Of a stretch of DNA of 9,617 bases, positions 1-7,042 are shown piece after piece. The DNA comes from Methylophilaceae bacterium UBA5127 (lineage in GTDB: Bacteria; Pseudomonadota; Gammaproteobacteria; Burkholderiales; Methylophilaceae), in NCBI GenBank assembly GCA_002414145.1, contig DHYP01000035.1, positions 25,004 to 34,620 of the forward strand, written 5' to 3'. Within the stretch, counting starts at the first letter, position 1. Each line of letters opens with the position of its first letter. Under the pieces are notes generated by a model, which was not told the DNA's origin, did no database searches, and saw nothing but the letters and a program-made list of their open reading frames with translations. The position numbers and the translations under genes are program-made.

Positions 1-808
1 ATCTATACACAAAATTGCTTCAGCAGCCGAAGGTTTGATTCGGCGGGTGAACATTTTGGCAGACAAGTCGTTATTGGCAGCATTTGCAGATAATGTATAT
101 TTAGTCACACCAAAACATGTGCAAGCCGCGATTGCCGATAGTGAATTTGGCGCAGAAAAAGCAAAAAAAACTGGCAGAAAGCTGTGGTTTTTAGGCTTAA
201 TAGGTGTTTTGCTTGTGGGTTTGCTATTAGGATATCTGACCAATTATTTTTTTCAAAAAGCATTTTTGCAAACTGCTAAACCTGAAGTAGCTAGCAAAGC
301 TGCAGAGCCAGCGCAACCAAAACAAGTCAATATAAGCAATATTCCTGTGTCTTCAGCAAGTACGCCAGCCGCCCCATCTAATGCTGGAAATACGACGAAT
401 GTTGTTCAGCCTGTGACGCAAACTAAAACAGAGATTCATCAAACAGCGATTGCCGAACCACTGCAAGAACCACAGCTCGATATTTTGCAAGGGCGCCTGC
501 TAGCGACAAAACAGTGGATGAGTATGATGCCTAAAGAAACCGTGACGATTCAAATACTTGGCGCGTCAGGTGAGTCGCAATTAAAAAGTCAATTGACCTA
601 CTTAGCGCAGGCCATCGAGCTGGATAAAATTTATGTCTATCAGACTAAGCTGAATCAGCAGGATTTTTATACTGTACTGTATGGAAGTTACGCCAATCGA
701 TTTATTGCATCAGAAGCACTTAAACAGCTGCCGCAGAGCATACAGAAAAATCGCCCGCAGTTACGCACAATTGGCGGGATATTGGATGAAACGCATACTA
801 GTCCATAA
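1..808 (+). CDS. ExeA/MshM-type AAA ATPase, C-terminal part, with TM segment and SPOR-like domain (5' partial)
   Basis: The frame is open from base 2, so the gene enters from the left edge; a TTG at 35 is an internal codon, not the start. The first ~50 visible residues (SIHKIASAAEGLIRRVNILA, then DKSLLAAFADNVYLVTPKHV) match the helical lid at the end of the ExeA/GspA/MshM AAA domain. Walker A and B must lie upstream and are not seen. A basic stretch (KKTGRK) precedes a transmembrane segment at about nt 182-253. An Ala/Pro/Thr-rich linker follows, then a SPOR-like domain at about nt 539-775 (VTIQILGAS ... FYTVLYGSYANRFIASEAL). ExeA-family ATPases help secretins assemble through peptidoglycan, and SPOR domains bind denuded septal glycan. 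The predicted topology is cytoplasmic ATPase with periplasmic SPOR. A DamX-like protein is the alternative, but the lid sequence and the secretin neighbour favour an ExeA-type role. It is separated from mshL by 100 bp. Confidence 0.85.
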   Translation, partial: SIHKIASAAEGLIRRVNILADKSLLAAFADNVYLVTPKHVQAAIADSEFGAEKAKKTGRKLWFLGLIGVLLVGLLLGYLTNYFFQKAFLQTAKPEVASKAAEPAQPKQVNISNIPVSSASTPAAPSNAGNTTNVVQPVTQTKTEIHQTAIAEPLQEPQLDILQGRLLATKQWMSMMPKETVTIQILGASGESQLKSQLTYLAQAIELDKIYVYQTKLNQQDFYTVLYGSYANRFIASEALKQLPQSIQKNRPQLRTIGGILDETHTSP

Positions 809-818
809 ACTAAGTAAA

Positions 819-855
819 AAATTGCAAAACTTTCAATGGCTTAGTATTGCAATTT
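819..855 (+). repeat. 9-bp perfect inverted repeat after the ATPase gene
   Basis: AAATTGCAA (819-827) and TTGCAATTT (847-855) are exact reverse complements around a 19-base loop, starting 11 bases after the stop codon. The stem is AT-rich and no T-run follows, so it is at best a weak terminator or an mRNA-stabilising hairpin. The core ATTGCAAT is itself a palindrome, so a dyad protein-binding site is also possible. Confidence 0.3.
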
Positions 856-875
856 AACCTCCTTTGTGCGATAAA
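847..875 (+). promoter_or_regulatory. Possible sigma70-type promoter for the mshL operon
   Basis: TTGCAA (847-852) and GATAAA (870-875) lie 17 bases apart. Each matches 4 of 6 bases of the TTGACA / TATAAT consensus. This is the only gap in the window long enough for a promoter, and it sits just before the tightly packed mshL-to-right-edge genes. In AT-rich DNA such matches arise by chance, so this is a candidate only. Confidence 0.22.
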
Positions 876-901
876 CGCTAGATAAGAGTAATTAGAGGTT
901 A
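855..901 (+). promoter_or_regulatory. Possible stem hiding the mshL ribosome binding site
   Basis: TAACCTC (855-861) is the exact reverse complement of GAGGTTA (895-901). The right arm contains most of the AGAGG Shine-Dalgarno sequence of mshL. The left arm runs on as ACCTCCTTT (857-865), which resembles the anti-Shine-Dalgarno tail of 16S rRNA. If transcription starts upstream, this pairing could limit mshL translation. No structure calculation was possible, and 7 bp across a 33-base loop is modest. Confidence 0.25.
894..898 (+). promoter_or_regulatory. Ribosome binding site of mshL
   Basis: AGAGG ends 10 bases before the GTG at 909. This supports GTG 909 as the start; the next codon, TTG at 912, is a possible but less well spaced alternative. 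Confidence 0.6.
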
Positions 902-908
902 GTCGGAC

Positions 909-2774
909 GTGTTGAACAAAAATCATCTGTTTAATGGGATAGCATGCGTGATAGCATCAATGCTTACAGCATGCGCTCACCAATCCACTGTAGCTCCCTC
1001 AACTGGGCACATTGATGCTAAACCTGTCAATCCACAAACCACTACTGCAGAAGCGGCGCCTATCCCTAAGCCAGTTAAAAGTCAGACGGTATTGCCACCG
1101 CCAAAAGCAAAAAATAAAGCACAAACTTATAGTGTCGTGGTCAATGAAGTACCAGTGAAGGAAATATTATTTGCACTCGCACGTGAAAGTAAATTGAATA
1201 TTGATATACACCCGTCTATACAGGGGCGTGTTACCCTAAATGCGGTAGATCAGACGTTGCCAGCCATTCTGGAGCGCTTGGCTAAACAAGTAGACTTAAC
1301 TTATCGGATGGATGGAGATGTGCTCTATATCGCACCTGATCAGCCAGTGTTAAGAACCTATAAAATTGATTACGTGAATATGAACCGTGATACTTCAGGT
1401 TTTATTGGAGCCGCTTCAGAAATTTCTAGTACTGGTCAGAGTGCAATTAGCGGTGCTGGTGGCAGTACCACCACCACAGTTTCAAATGGTAATGGAGCAT
1501 CAAATAGCTCGCGTACATCGGTGAAGTCGGACTCAAAGCACCGCCTTTGGGATAATTTGATTATCAATATAAAAGAGCTATTGGCGGAAACAGATAAAGA
1601 GGTCATTGTTTCTAGATATGGCACATCGCAAGTAGAGTCACAAGATAAAGAGAGTGATAAAGCTGGGACTAATACCAAGGAAGAGTCAAGTCGCACATCT
1701 TCAGAAGGCCGCGACAAGGCGCGTGCTGAGTATAAAACATTATTTGCGTCGACTGTGATCGCCAACCCAGAAACGGGAGTGATCAGTGTCAGAGCTACGA
1801 ATAAGCAGCATGAAAAAGTGCAGGAATTTATTGATAGAGTCATGGGTAGCGCAAAAAAGCAAGTCCTAATTGAAGCAACTATTGTTGAAGTAAAGCTGAG
1901 CGATAGCTATCAGGCGGGGATTGATTGGAGCAAATTAAACGATAATAGCTCTAACAGTGGTTTTGTATTTGGACAAACTTTGGGTTCTAAAGGCGTTAAT
2001 TTTAATAAAACGACGGGAGCATTTTCATCGGGAGGCAAAAACGCACTGGGAGAAACTACGGCAGCAGGCTTTGTTGCTGGTTATTTAAATCCTGTGAGCG
2101 CGATAGGCAATATCGCGGCTTCTATTACTTTGTTGGAACAGTTTGGAAATACAAAGGTGTTGTCTAGCCCTAAAATCATGGTGCTGAATAATCAGACCGC
2201 TATTTTAAAAGTGGTTGATAATTTAGTGTATTTTACTGTGCAGTCTCAAATTTCGCAGTCACTCACAGGGGGCGCGGGTACTAACCTACAATCAGTGACA
2301 ACGACGGCGAACACTGTTCCTGTGGGTGTGGTGATGAGTGTCACACCACAAATTAACGATACTTCCAATGTGAATTTAGATGTCAGACCTACAATTTCGA
2401 GGGTATTAGGCTTTGTAAATGATCCTAACCCATTATTAGCGCAGGCAGGCACCGTGAGCTCAATCCCTCAAATTCAGGTCAGAGAGATGGAGTCTGTACT
2501 CAATGTAGCCAGCGGCAATATTGCCGTGCTGGGCGGTCTGATGCAAGATGAAATCAGGAATAATACAGATGCGGTACCAGGATTAAGCAAGGTGCCAGGG
2601 GTAGGTAACGTGTTTAAAGGTAAGAATAACGCGAATCAAAAAACGGAATTGGTGATTTTTCTGCGACCTACAGTGATACCTAATGCAAGTTTAGAGAGTG
2701 ACGAGCTACAGAGTTTTAAACAATATTTGCCTGCACAACAGTTAGAAAAAACGTTGGAAGAAGCAAATCAATGA
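909..2774 (+). CDS. mshL: MshL-type outer-membrane secretin (lipoprotein)
   Basis: This is the outer-membrane pore through which the pilus exits, 621 aa and a little longer than typical MshL proteins. The start is GTG at 909 with AGAGG upstream. Residues 1-22 form a lipoprotein signal with lipobox LTAC; Cys22 would be acylated, and +2 Ala fits outer-membrane sorting. A Pro-rich stretch (51-70) leads to an STN-like N0 domain (about 73-145, YSVVVNEVPVKEILFALARE). The MshL-type N domain (about 146-320) is broken by a Ser/Gly/Thr-rich stretch (163-206) and a charged Ser/Lys/Glu stretch (238-272). The secretin barrel covers about 320-592, with KVLSSPKIMVLNNQTA (416-431), VPVG (470-473) and the closing block GGLMQDE ... 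ELVIFLRPTVI (542-590). It heads the tightly packed genes, with 12 bp to the next one. PilQ or GspD are alternatives, but the N domain and the neighbouring MshE favour MshL. Confidence 0.92.
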   Translation: MLNKNHLFNGIACVIASMLTACAHQSTVAPSTGHIDAKPVNPQTTTAEAAPIPKPVKSQTVLPPPKAKNKAQTYSVVVNEVPVKEILFALARESKLNIDIHPSIQGRVTLNAVDQTLPAILERLAKQVDLTYRMDGDVLYIAPDQPVLRTYKIDYVNMNRDTSGFIGAASEISSTGQSAISGAGGSTTTTVSNGNGASNSSRTSVKSDSKHRLWDNLIINIKELLAETDKEVIVSRYGTSQVESQDKESDKAGTNTKEESSRTSSEGRDKARAEYKTLFASTVIANPETGVISVRATNKQHEKVQEFIDRVMGSAKKQVLIEATIVEVKLSDSYQAGIDWSKLNDNSSNSGFVFGQTLGSKGVNFNKTTGAFSSGGKNALGETTAAGFVAGYLNPVSAIGNIAASITLLEQFGNTKVLSSPKIMVLNNQTAILKVVDNLVYFTVQSQISQSLTGGAGTNLQSVTTTANTVPVGVVMSVTPQINDTSNVNLDVRPTISRVLGFVNDPNPLLAQAGTVSSIPQIQVREMESVLNVASGNIAVLGGLMQDEIRNNTDAVPGLSKVPGVGNVFKGKNNANQKTELVIFLRPTVIPNASLESDELQSFKQYLPAQQLEKTLEEANQ

Positions 2775-2786
2775 TTGATTTAATGC

Positions 2787-4109
2787 ATGAGTTTATTAAT
2801 TAAAGCATTGGATAAGGCCGAAAAAGCACAAGAAGAGCAACAAAAAGTGCAAAAGTCTGGTCGTAGACATGCTACCAATATCGCCAATAGCACTTCTAAT
2901 TCCTTAGAGGCAGAAAAAGTAGAGCTATCCTTAGAAGTACCAGAAACACGTCATTCAAGATCAGACTCTTATGCTGCGCAATATGATGAAGAGGTAAGTG
3001 CATCAAGGGCAGCTAATGTGTTTGAAGCCAAGTATGCACAGCCCATTTCAAACGTGAATCCCATGATATGGGTTGCGGCGTTTGGGTTTTTGGCATTATT
3101 GGTAATAGGAGGATATTTTTACTATCAGCTCAATCATTTGCAGGCGCCCACTATCCCAGTCAAATCCACTCATCCAGTGATGCCTGCGACTACAAATGCT
3201 CAGACGCCACCTATGGAGCCAAAGCGTGTTCAAGTTGAAACCACTCTAGCGCCACTGACACAAGATGCTTCAGCAACATTAACCAGCAATGAAGAGCTTG
3301 AAATAGCTAAAAATGCACCATTGCCACCGTCAGCACCAGCCAATTTATCAGTGACAAGACAAAGTAAAAGCGCATCAGTAGAGGGCACACATCTGTTTCA
3401 AACAGAGACATCATCAGGTTCTGCAACATTGCAGAATAAAAATGAAGTTGTTCATCAATCTTCTAAAAAACCAGTATTTACTTTTGATCAGCCAATTGCA
3501 TCTGAGAGTGCATCAATACAGATTTCAAAATCCAGCAAACCCAAAGGAGTTGATCCAGTATTGTTAAGCGCATACAGCGCTTATAACGCAGGCAATGATA
3601 ATGATGCGCAAACACTTTATAAACAAGTGTTACACAAAGATGCACGTAATGTAGATGCATTACTAGGTATGGCGGTGATTGCAGAAAGACAAGGCCGGGA
3701 GCGCGACGCGATGAGTTGGTATCAGCAGGTATTGGCGCTAGATCCGCGCAATCCAGTTGCTCTGTCAGCCTACTACGATAGAGAGCAAGATAGCACAAAC
3801 AAAGAGTTGCAACTTAAACACTTTATTGCTAAAGAACCTGAAAATCCCAATGCATACGCAGATTTAGGCGCTTATTATGCCGAGCAAAACCGTTGGGCAG
3901 AGGCGCAGCAATTTTATTTTGAGGCAAATCGATTAAATGCGAGCGCAGAAAATGCGTTTAATTTAGCGGTGAGCTTAGATCAATTAGGTAAACCAAGCCT
4001 CGCACTTCCCTACTATCAACAAGCGTTAGCATTAGATGAAAAAACAAATCATCATGTGATTGACCAAGCGGCAGTGCAAGCACGCATTGCTGGAATACAA
4101 GCAAAATAA
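2787..4109 (+). CDS. Bitopic membrane protein with periplasmic TPR repeats (MshN-like)
   Basis: The 440-aa protein starts at ATG 2787; an in-frame TAA at 2781 rules out any earlier start. The N-terminus MSLLIKALDKAEKAQ is a recognisable beginning of TPR proteins in betaproteobacterial MSHA-type loci. Residues 1-92 are charged and predicted cytoplasmic. A single transmembrane helix spans about 93-113, followed by a long Pro/Ala/Ser/Thr-rich periplasmic linker (about 114-255). The C-terminus holds about four TPR units (about 256-289, 290-323, 354-387, 388-417), with typical Gly/Tyr/Ala spacing and LALDPRNPVAL-like repeat ends. By analogy with MshN and PilF/PilW pilotins the TPRs probably bind a partner such as the secretin; that is inference. 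There is no clear Shine-Dalgarno sequence, so translation is probably coupled to mshL, which ends 12 bp upstream. The mshE start follows after 5 bp. Confidence 0.8.
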   Translation: MSLLIKALDKAEKAQEEQQKVQKSGRRHATNIANSTSNSLEAEKVELSLEVPETRHSRSDSYAAQYDEEVSASRAANVFEAKYAQPISNVNPMIWVAAFGFLALLVIGGYFYYQLNHLQAPTIPVKSTHPVMPATTNAQTPPMEPKRVQVETTLAPLTQDASATLTSNEELEIAKNAPLPPSAPANLSVTRQSKSASVEGTHLFQTETSSGSATLQNKNEVVHQSSKKPVFTFDQPIASESASIQISKSSKPKGVDPVLLSAYSAYNAGNDNDAQTLYKQVLHKDARNVDALLGMAVIAERQGRERDAMSWYQQVLALDPRNPVALSAYYDREQDSTNKELQLKHFIAKEPENPNAYADLGAYYAEQNRWAEAQQFYFEANRLNASAENAFNLAVSLDQLGKPSLALPYYQQALALDEKTNHHVIDQAAVQARIAGIQAK

Positions 4110-4114
4110 ACATT

Positions 4115-5821
4115 ATGGCAGAACAAAGAAGAAAGCTTAGATTAGGCGACTTGATGGTGCAGCAAGGACTGATTAGTCAAGATCAGTTGCGTATTGCACT
4201 CATTGAGCAAGACCAGAATAACTTACCATTAGGCAAGCAGTTGGTGCGTTTAGGCTTTGTTTCAGAATCCATGGTGCGCGATTTGGTTGCGCATACCATA
4301 GGCCAAGAAAGTATCGATTTAAGTACAGTGGTGGCAGATGTCGATGCATTAAGCATGGTGCCAGAAGATTTTTCCAGACGTTATCACGTACTGCCTGTTT
4401 CGTATGAAGATGCTAGCAAAGTCATGATTGTGGCAATGGCGGATATGTTTAACGTGGTGGCATTGGATCAATTGCGTGCCATGTTGGGTGGTCAAATCCA
4501 GCTGATGCCTGTGCTTGCTGCAGAAGCACAATTAGAAGAATATATCGACCAGTTTTACGGATATGAGCTGTCGGTAGATGGCATTCTGCGTGAGATAGAA
4601 ACAGGTGAAATCGATTATCAAAGTTTAACTGAACATGGTAATGAATATACGCAGCCTGTCGTACGTTTAGTGGGTGCATTATTAATGGATGCAGTGAAGC
4701 GTGGCGCATCAGATATACACTTTGAGCCGGAGTATGCATTTTTACGTATTCGCTATCGCATTGATGGCGTGCTACAGCAGGTCAGAAGCTTACACAAAAC
4801 ATATTGGCCAGGCATAGCGGTACGATTGAAAGTGATTTCTGGGATGGATATTGCAGAAACACGTTCGCCGCAAGATGGTCGATTAAACATGAACTTGTGC
4901 GGCCGTCCCATTGATTTTAGGGTTTCCACCCACCCTACCATTAATGGTGAAAATATCGTTTTACGTGTATTGGATCGAGAAAAGTCCATCATACCTCTAG
5001 AACGTATGGGTTTGCGGTTAAATACTTTGGATGAGCTGAAGTTTATGATGACCAGACCAGAAGGCATTGTCATCGTAACGGGTCCAACAGGGAGTGGTAA
5101 AACTACCACCTTGTATTCGTTGTTATCACACTTGAACACAGAAGCTGTGAATATCATGACTTTGGAAGATCCAGTAGAATATCCCGTGACCATGATGCGT
5201 CAAACCTCTGTAGCAGAAGTGAATAAAGTGGATTTTGCAAACGGTATCCGCTCTATCATGCGGCAAGATCCAGACATTATTCTGGTGGGTGAAATTAGAG
5301 ATGAAGATACTGCCACCATGGCATTTCGTGCAGCCATGACTGGGCATCAAGTGTTCAGCACTTTACATACAAATTCTGCCCTAGGTACCGTACCAAGATT
5401 GCTAGATATTGGCATCTCTCCAGAAATTATGGCGGGCAACATTATAGGGGTTGTAGCACAGCGTCTAGTCAGAGTGCTTTGTCCGCATTGTAAAGAGCCT
5501 ATCAAACCCGGCGATGAAGACCGCAAGATATTAGGGGTGAGCCAATCGGAAGCGATTCAGATTTTTAAACACAGAGGTTGTAAGCGCTGTTCGTTTACTG
5601 GCTATAGAGGACGAATGGCTATCATGGAATTGTTGCGTATAGATAGCGATATGGATGCCTTGATAGCACGCCGTGCACATTTGGATGAGTTGCGTAAACT
5701 GGCTTTACAAAAAGGATTCGTGACTCTAGCAGACGATGGTATTAGACGTATTTTGGAAGGTTATACCAGTTTAGAAGAAGTCATGCGCGTGATTGATTTA
5801 ACTTCAAGAATTAAGCATTAG
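4115..5821 (+). CDS. mshE: MshE, GspE/PilB-type pilus extension ATPase with MshEN c-di-GMP-binding domain
   Basis: This cytoplasmic hexameric ATPase drives pilus polymerisation; 568 aa is normal for MshE. The MshEN domain (about 1-145) has the first c-di-GMP half-motif at 9-32 (RLG 9-11, G18, L25, L29, Q32), a five-residue spacer, and a second half-motif at 38-61 (L39-G40, G47) where V54, V58 and T61 replace the usual Leu, Leu and Gln. The ATPase core shows RYRIDG (213-218), Walker A GPTGSGKT (323-330, Lys329), the Asp box TLEDPVEY (349-356), Walker B DPDIILVGEIRD (385-396, Glu393), and His-box residues His411 and His418. A zinc tetracysteine is formed by C456, C459, C489 and C492. All catalytic elements look intact. 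ATG 4115 follows the TPR gene by 5 bp with no strong Shine-Dalgarno sequence, so coupling is likely. The gene ends TAG-TGA with another in-frame TGA at 5828. PilB is the alternative, but the MSHA-type neighbours favour MshE. Confidence 0.95.
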   Translation: MAEQRRKLRLGDLMVQQGLISQDQLRIALIEQDQNNLPLGKQLVRLGFVSESMVRDLVAHTIGQESIDLSTVVADVDALSMVPEDFSRRYHVLPVSYEDASKVMIVAMADMFNVVALDQLRAMLGGQIQLMPVLAAEAQLEEYIDQFYGYELSVDGILREIETGEIDYQSLTEHGNEYTQPVVRLVGALLMDAVKRGASDIHFEPEYAFLRIRYRIDGVLQQVRSLHKTYWPGIAVRLKVISGMDIAETRSPQDGRLNMNLCGRPIDFRVSTHPTINGENIVLRVLDREKSIIPLERMGLRLNTLDELKFMMTRPEGIVIVTGPTGSGKTTTLYSLLSHLNTEAVNIMTLEDPVEYPVTMMRQTSVAEVNKVDFANGIRSIMRQDPDIILVGEIRDEDTATMAFRAAMTGHQVFSTLHTNSALGTVPRLLDIGISPEIMAGNIIGVVAQRLVRVLCPHCKEPIKPGDEDRKILGVSQSEAIQIFKHRGCKRCSFTGYRGRMAIMELLRIDSDMDALIARRAHLDELRKLALQKGFVTLADDGIRRILEGYTSLEEVMRVIDLTSRIKH

Positions 5822-5836
5822 TGATACTGAGTAATT

Positions 5837-7042
5837 GTGGCGACATTCAACTATACAGCTGTCGATAAATCAGGTCGCTATGCACGCGGACAAATGGACG
5901 CTGTGAATGAGGTGGATTTAGAAATACGTCTGGCGCGTATGGGTCTGGATCTCATCACGTTCAGAGTTGCAGCGAAAACAGCCCATATGCTGTCAGGGCA
6001 GCGTGTGAGTAATCGTGATTTGGTGATGTTTTGCTTTCAATTAGAGCAATTGTCTAGCTCAGGAGTGCCGTTACTGGAAAGCCTGAATGACCTAAGAGAA
6101 AGTACGACTAACCCCTACTTTCAAAAAGTAATCGGTGGTTTGGTGGCGGATGTGGAAGGTGGGAAAATGCTTTCCCAAGCGCTAGCAGATTATCCAGATG
6201 TGTTTAATGAAGTGTTTGTAAACTTAGTGGGAGCGGGTGAACAGACAGGTCAGCTACCGACGGTGTTTAATAATTTGAGCGATACACTCAAGTGGCAGGA
6301 TGAGTTATTTGCACAAACCAAGCGTTTATTGATGTACCCGCTCATTTTGTTGGTGGTAGTTTCCGCTGCTGTGGTGATTTTAATGGTGTACTTAGTGCCA
6401 GAGATGGTCAAGTTTTTAAAAAGTTTGGGTCAGGAACTGCCATGGAACACCAAGTTGTTGATTGCGATTTCCAATGCATTTGTCAATTATTGGTGGTTGA
6501 TTTTATTGATAATCGTGCTGTTAGTGGTAGGCTTTTTTACAGTGCTTAACAGCAGCACAAAAGCACGCTATCAGTTTGACTATCTCAAACTAAAAATACC
6601 ATTGACAGGTGAAATCTTACATAAAATTATCATGGCAAGGTTTGCGAGATATTTTGCACTCATGTACCAAACAGGCATTCCAGTGCTAGATGCTATTAAG
6701 ACAACAGAGAAAATTGTGGGTAATCACGTGATTGCAGATTCGCTTAGCCGCATACATGCACAAATTAACGCGGGTGATAGTATGAGCGAAAGCTTTCATA
6801 ATGCGGGTTTGTTTTCACCATTGGTAGTGCGCATGATTAAAATTGGCGAAAATACTGGTGCATTAGACAAGTCGTTGATGAATGTGAGTTATTTTTACGA
6901 TCGTGATGTGAATGACATGATGCAAAAAATGCTCAAACTGCTAGAGCCAGCCTTAACTATTATATTAGGCTTGGTATTATTGTTCATTATGGCTTCTGTA
7001 TTGTTGCCAGTGTACGACTCATTTAGTGTAATGAAACTATAA
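5837..7042 (+). CDS. mshG: MshG, GspF/PilC-family inner-membrane platform protein
   Basis: This polytopic inner-membrane protein sits above the MshE hexamer and passes its motion to the growing pilus. Its 401 aa is standard for the family. The start is GTG 5837: the same frame carries stops at 5819, 5822 and 5828, leaving only GTA-ATT before it. The N-terminal block MATFNYTAVDKSGRYARGQM is typical of GspF/PilC. Two T2SSF domains follow. The first (about 60-185) has FCFQLEQLSSSGVPLLESL and GAGEQTGQL; the second (about 265-388) has FARYFALMYQTGIPVLDAI and KIGENTGALDKSL, with the usual conserved Gly-Glu. Transmembrane helices lie at about 165-187, 218-238 and 370-392. The gene follows mshE by 15 bp and its TAA directly abuts the next ATG. 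Confidence 0.94.
   Translation: MATFNYTAVDKSGRYARGQMDAVNEVDLEIRLARMGLDLITFRVAAKTAHMLSGQRVSNRDLVMFCFQLEQLSSSGVPLLESLNDLRESTTNPYFQKVIGGLVADVEGGKMLSQALADYPDVFNEVFVNLVGAGEQTGQLPTVFNNLSDTLKWQDELFAQTKRLLMYPLILLVVVSAAVVILMVYLVPEMVKFLKSLGQELPWNTKLLIAISNAFVNYWWLILLIIVLLVVGFFTVLNSSTKARYQFDYLKLKIPLTGEILHKIIMARFARYFALMYQTGIPVLDAIKTTEKIVGNHVIADSLSRIHAQINAGDSMSESFHNAGLFSPLVVRMIKIGENTGALDKSLMNVSYFYDRDVNDMMQKMLKLLEPALTIILGLVLLFIMASVLLPVYDSFSVMKL

Noticed and set aside
35..37. TTG at 35 as the true start of the first gene
   Set aside because: The frame is open to the left edge and the residues before it continue the ExeA-type lid motif, so the gene is truncated by the window.
819..855. Inverted repeat as a strong intrinsic terminator for the ATPase gene
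   Set aside because: The stem is AT-rich, the loop is long (19 bases) and no T-run follows; transcription probably continues into mshL at least partly.
1436..1843. Open minus-strand frame of 135 codons inside mshL
   Set aside because: It lies wholly within the secretin gene, whose frame has clear domain matches. The translated protein shows no recognisable family and no upstream signals.
2771..2803. Ten-codon frame starting in an ATGA overlap with the mshL stop and ending inside the TPR gene
   Set aside because: It has no ribosome binding site of its own and is very short. It might pass ribosomes on to ATG 2787, but nothing in the sequence shows it is made.
4753..5193. Open minus-strand frame of 146 codons inside mshE
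   Set aside because: It is opposite the conserved ATPase core with Walker A; the frame is a by-product of that coding constraint.
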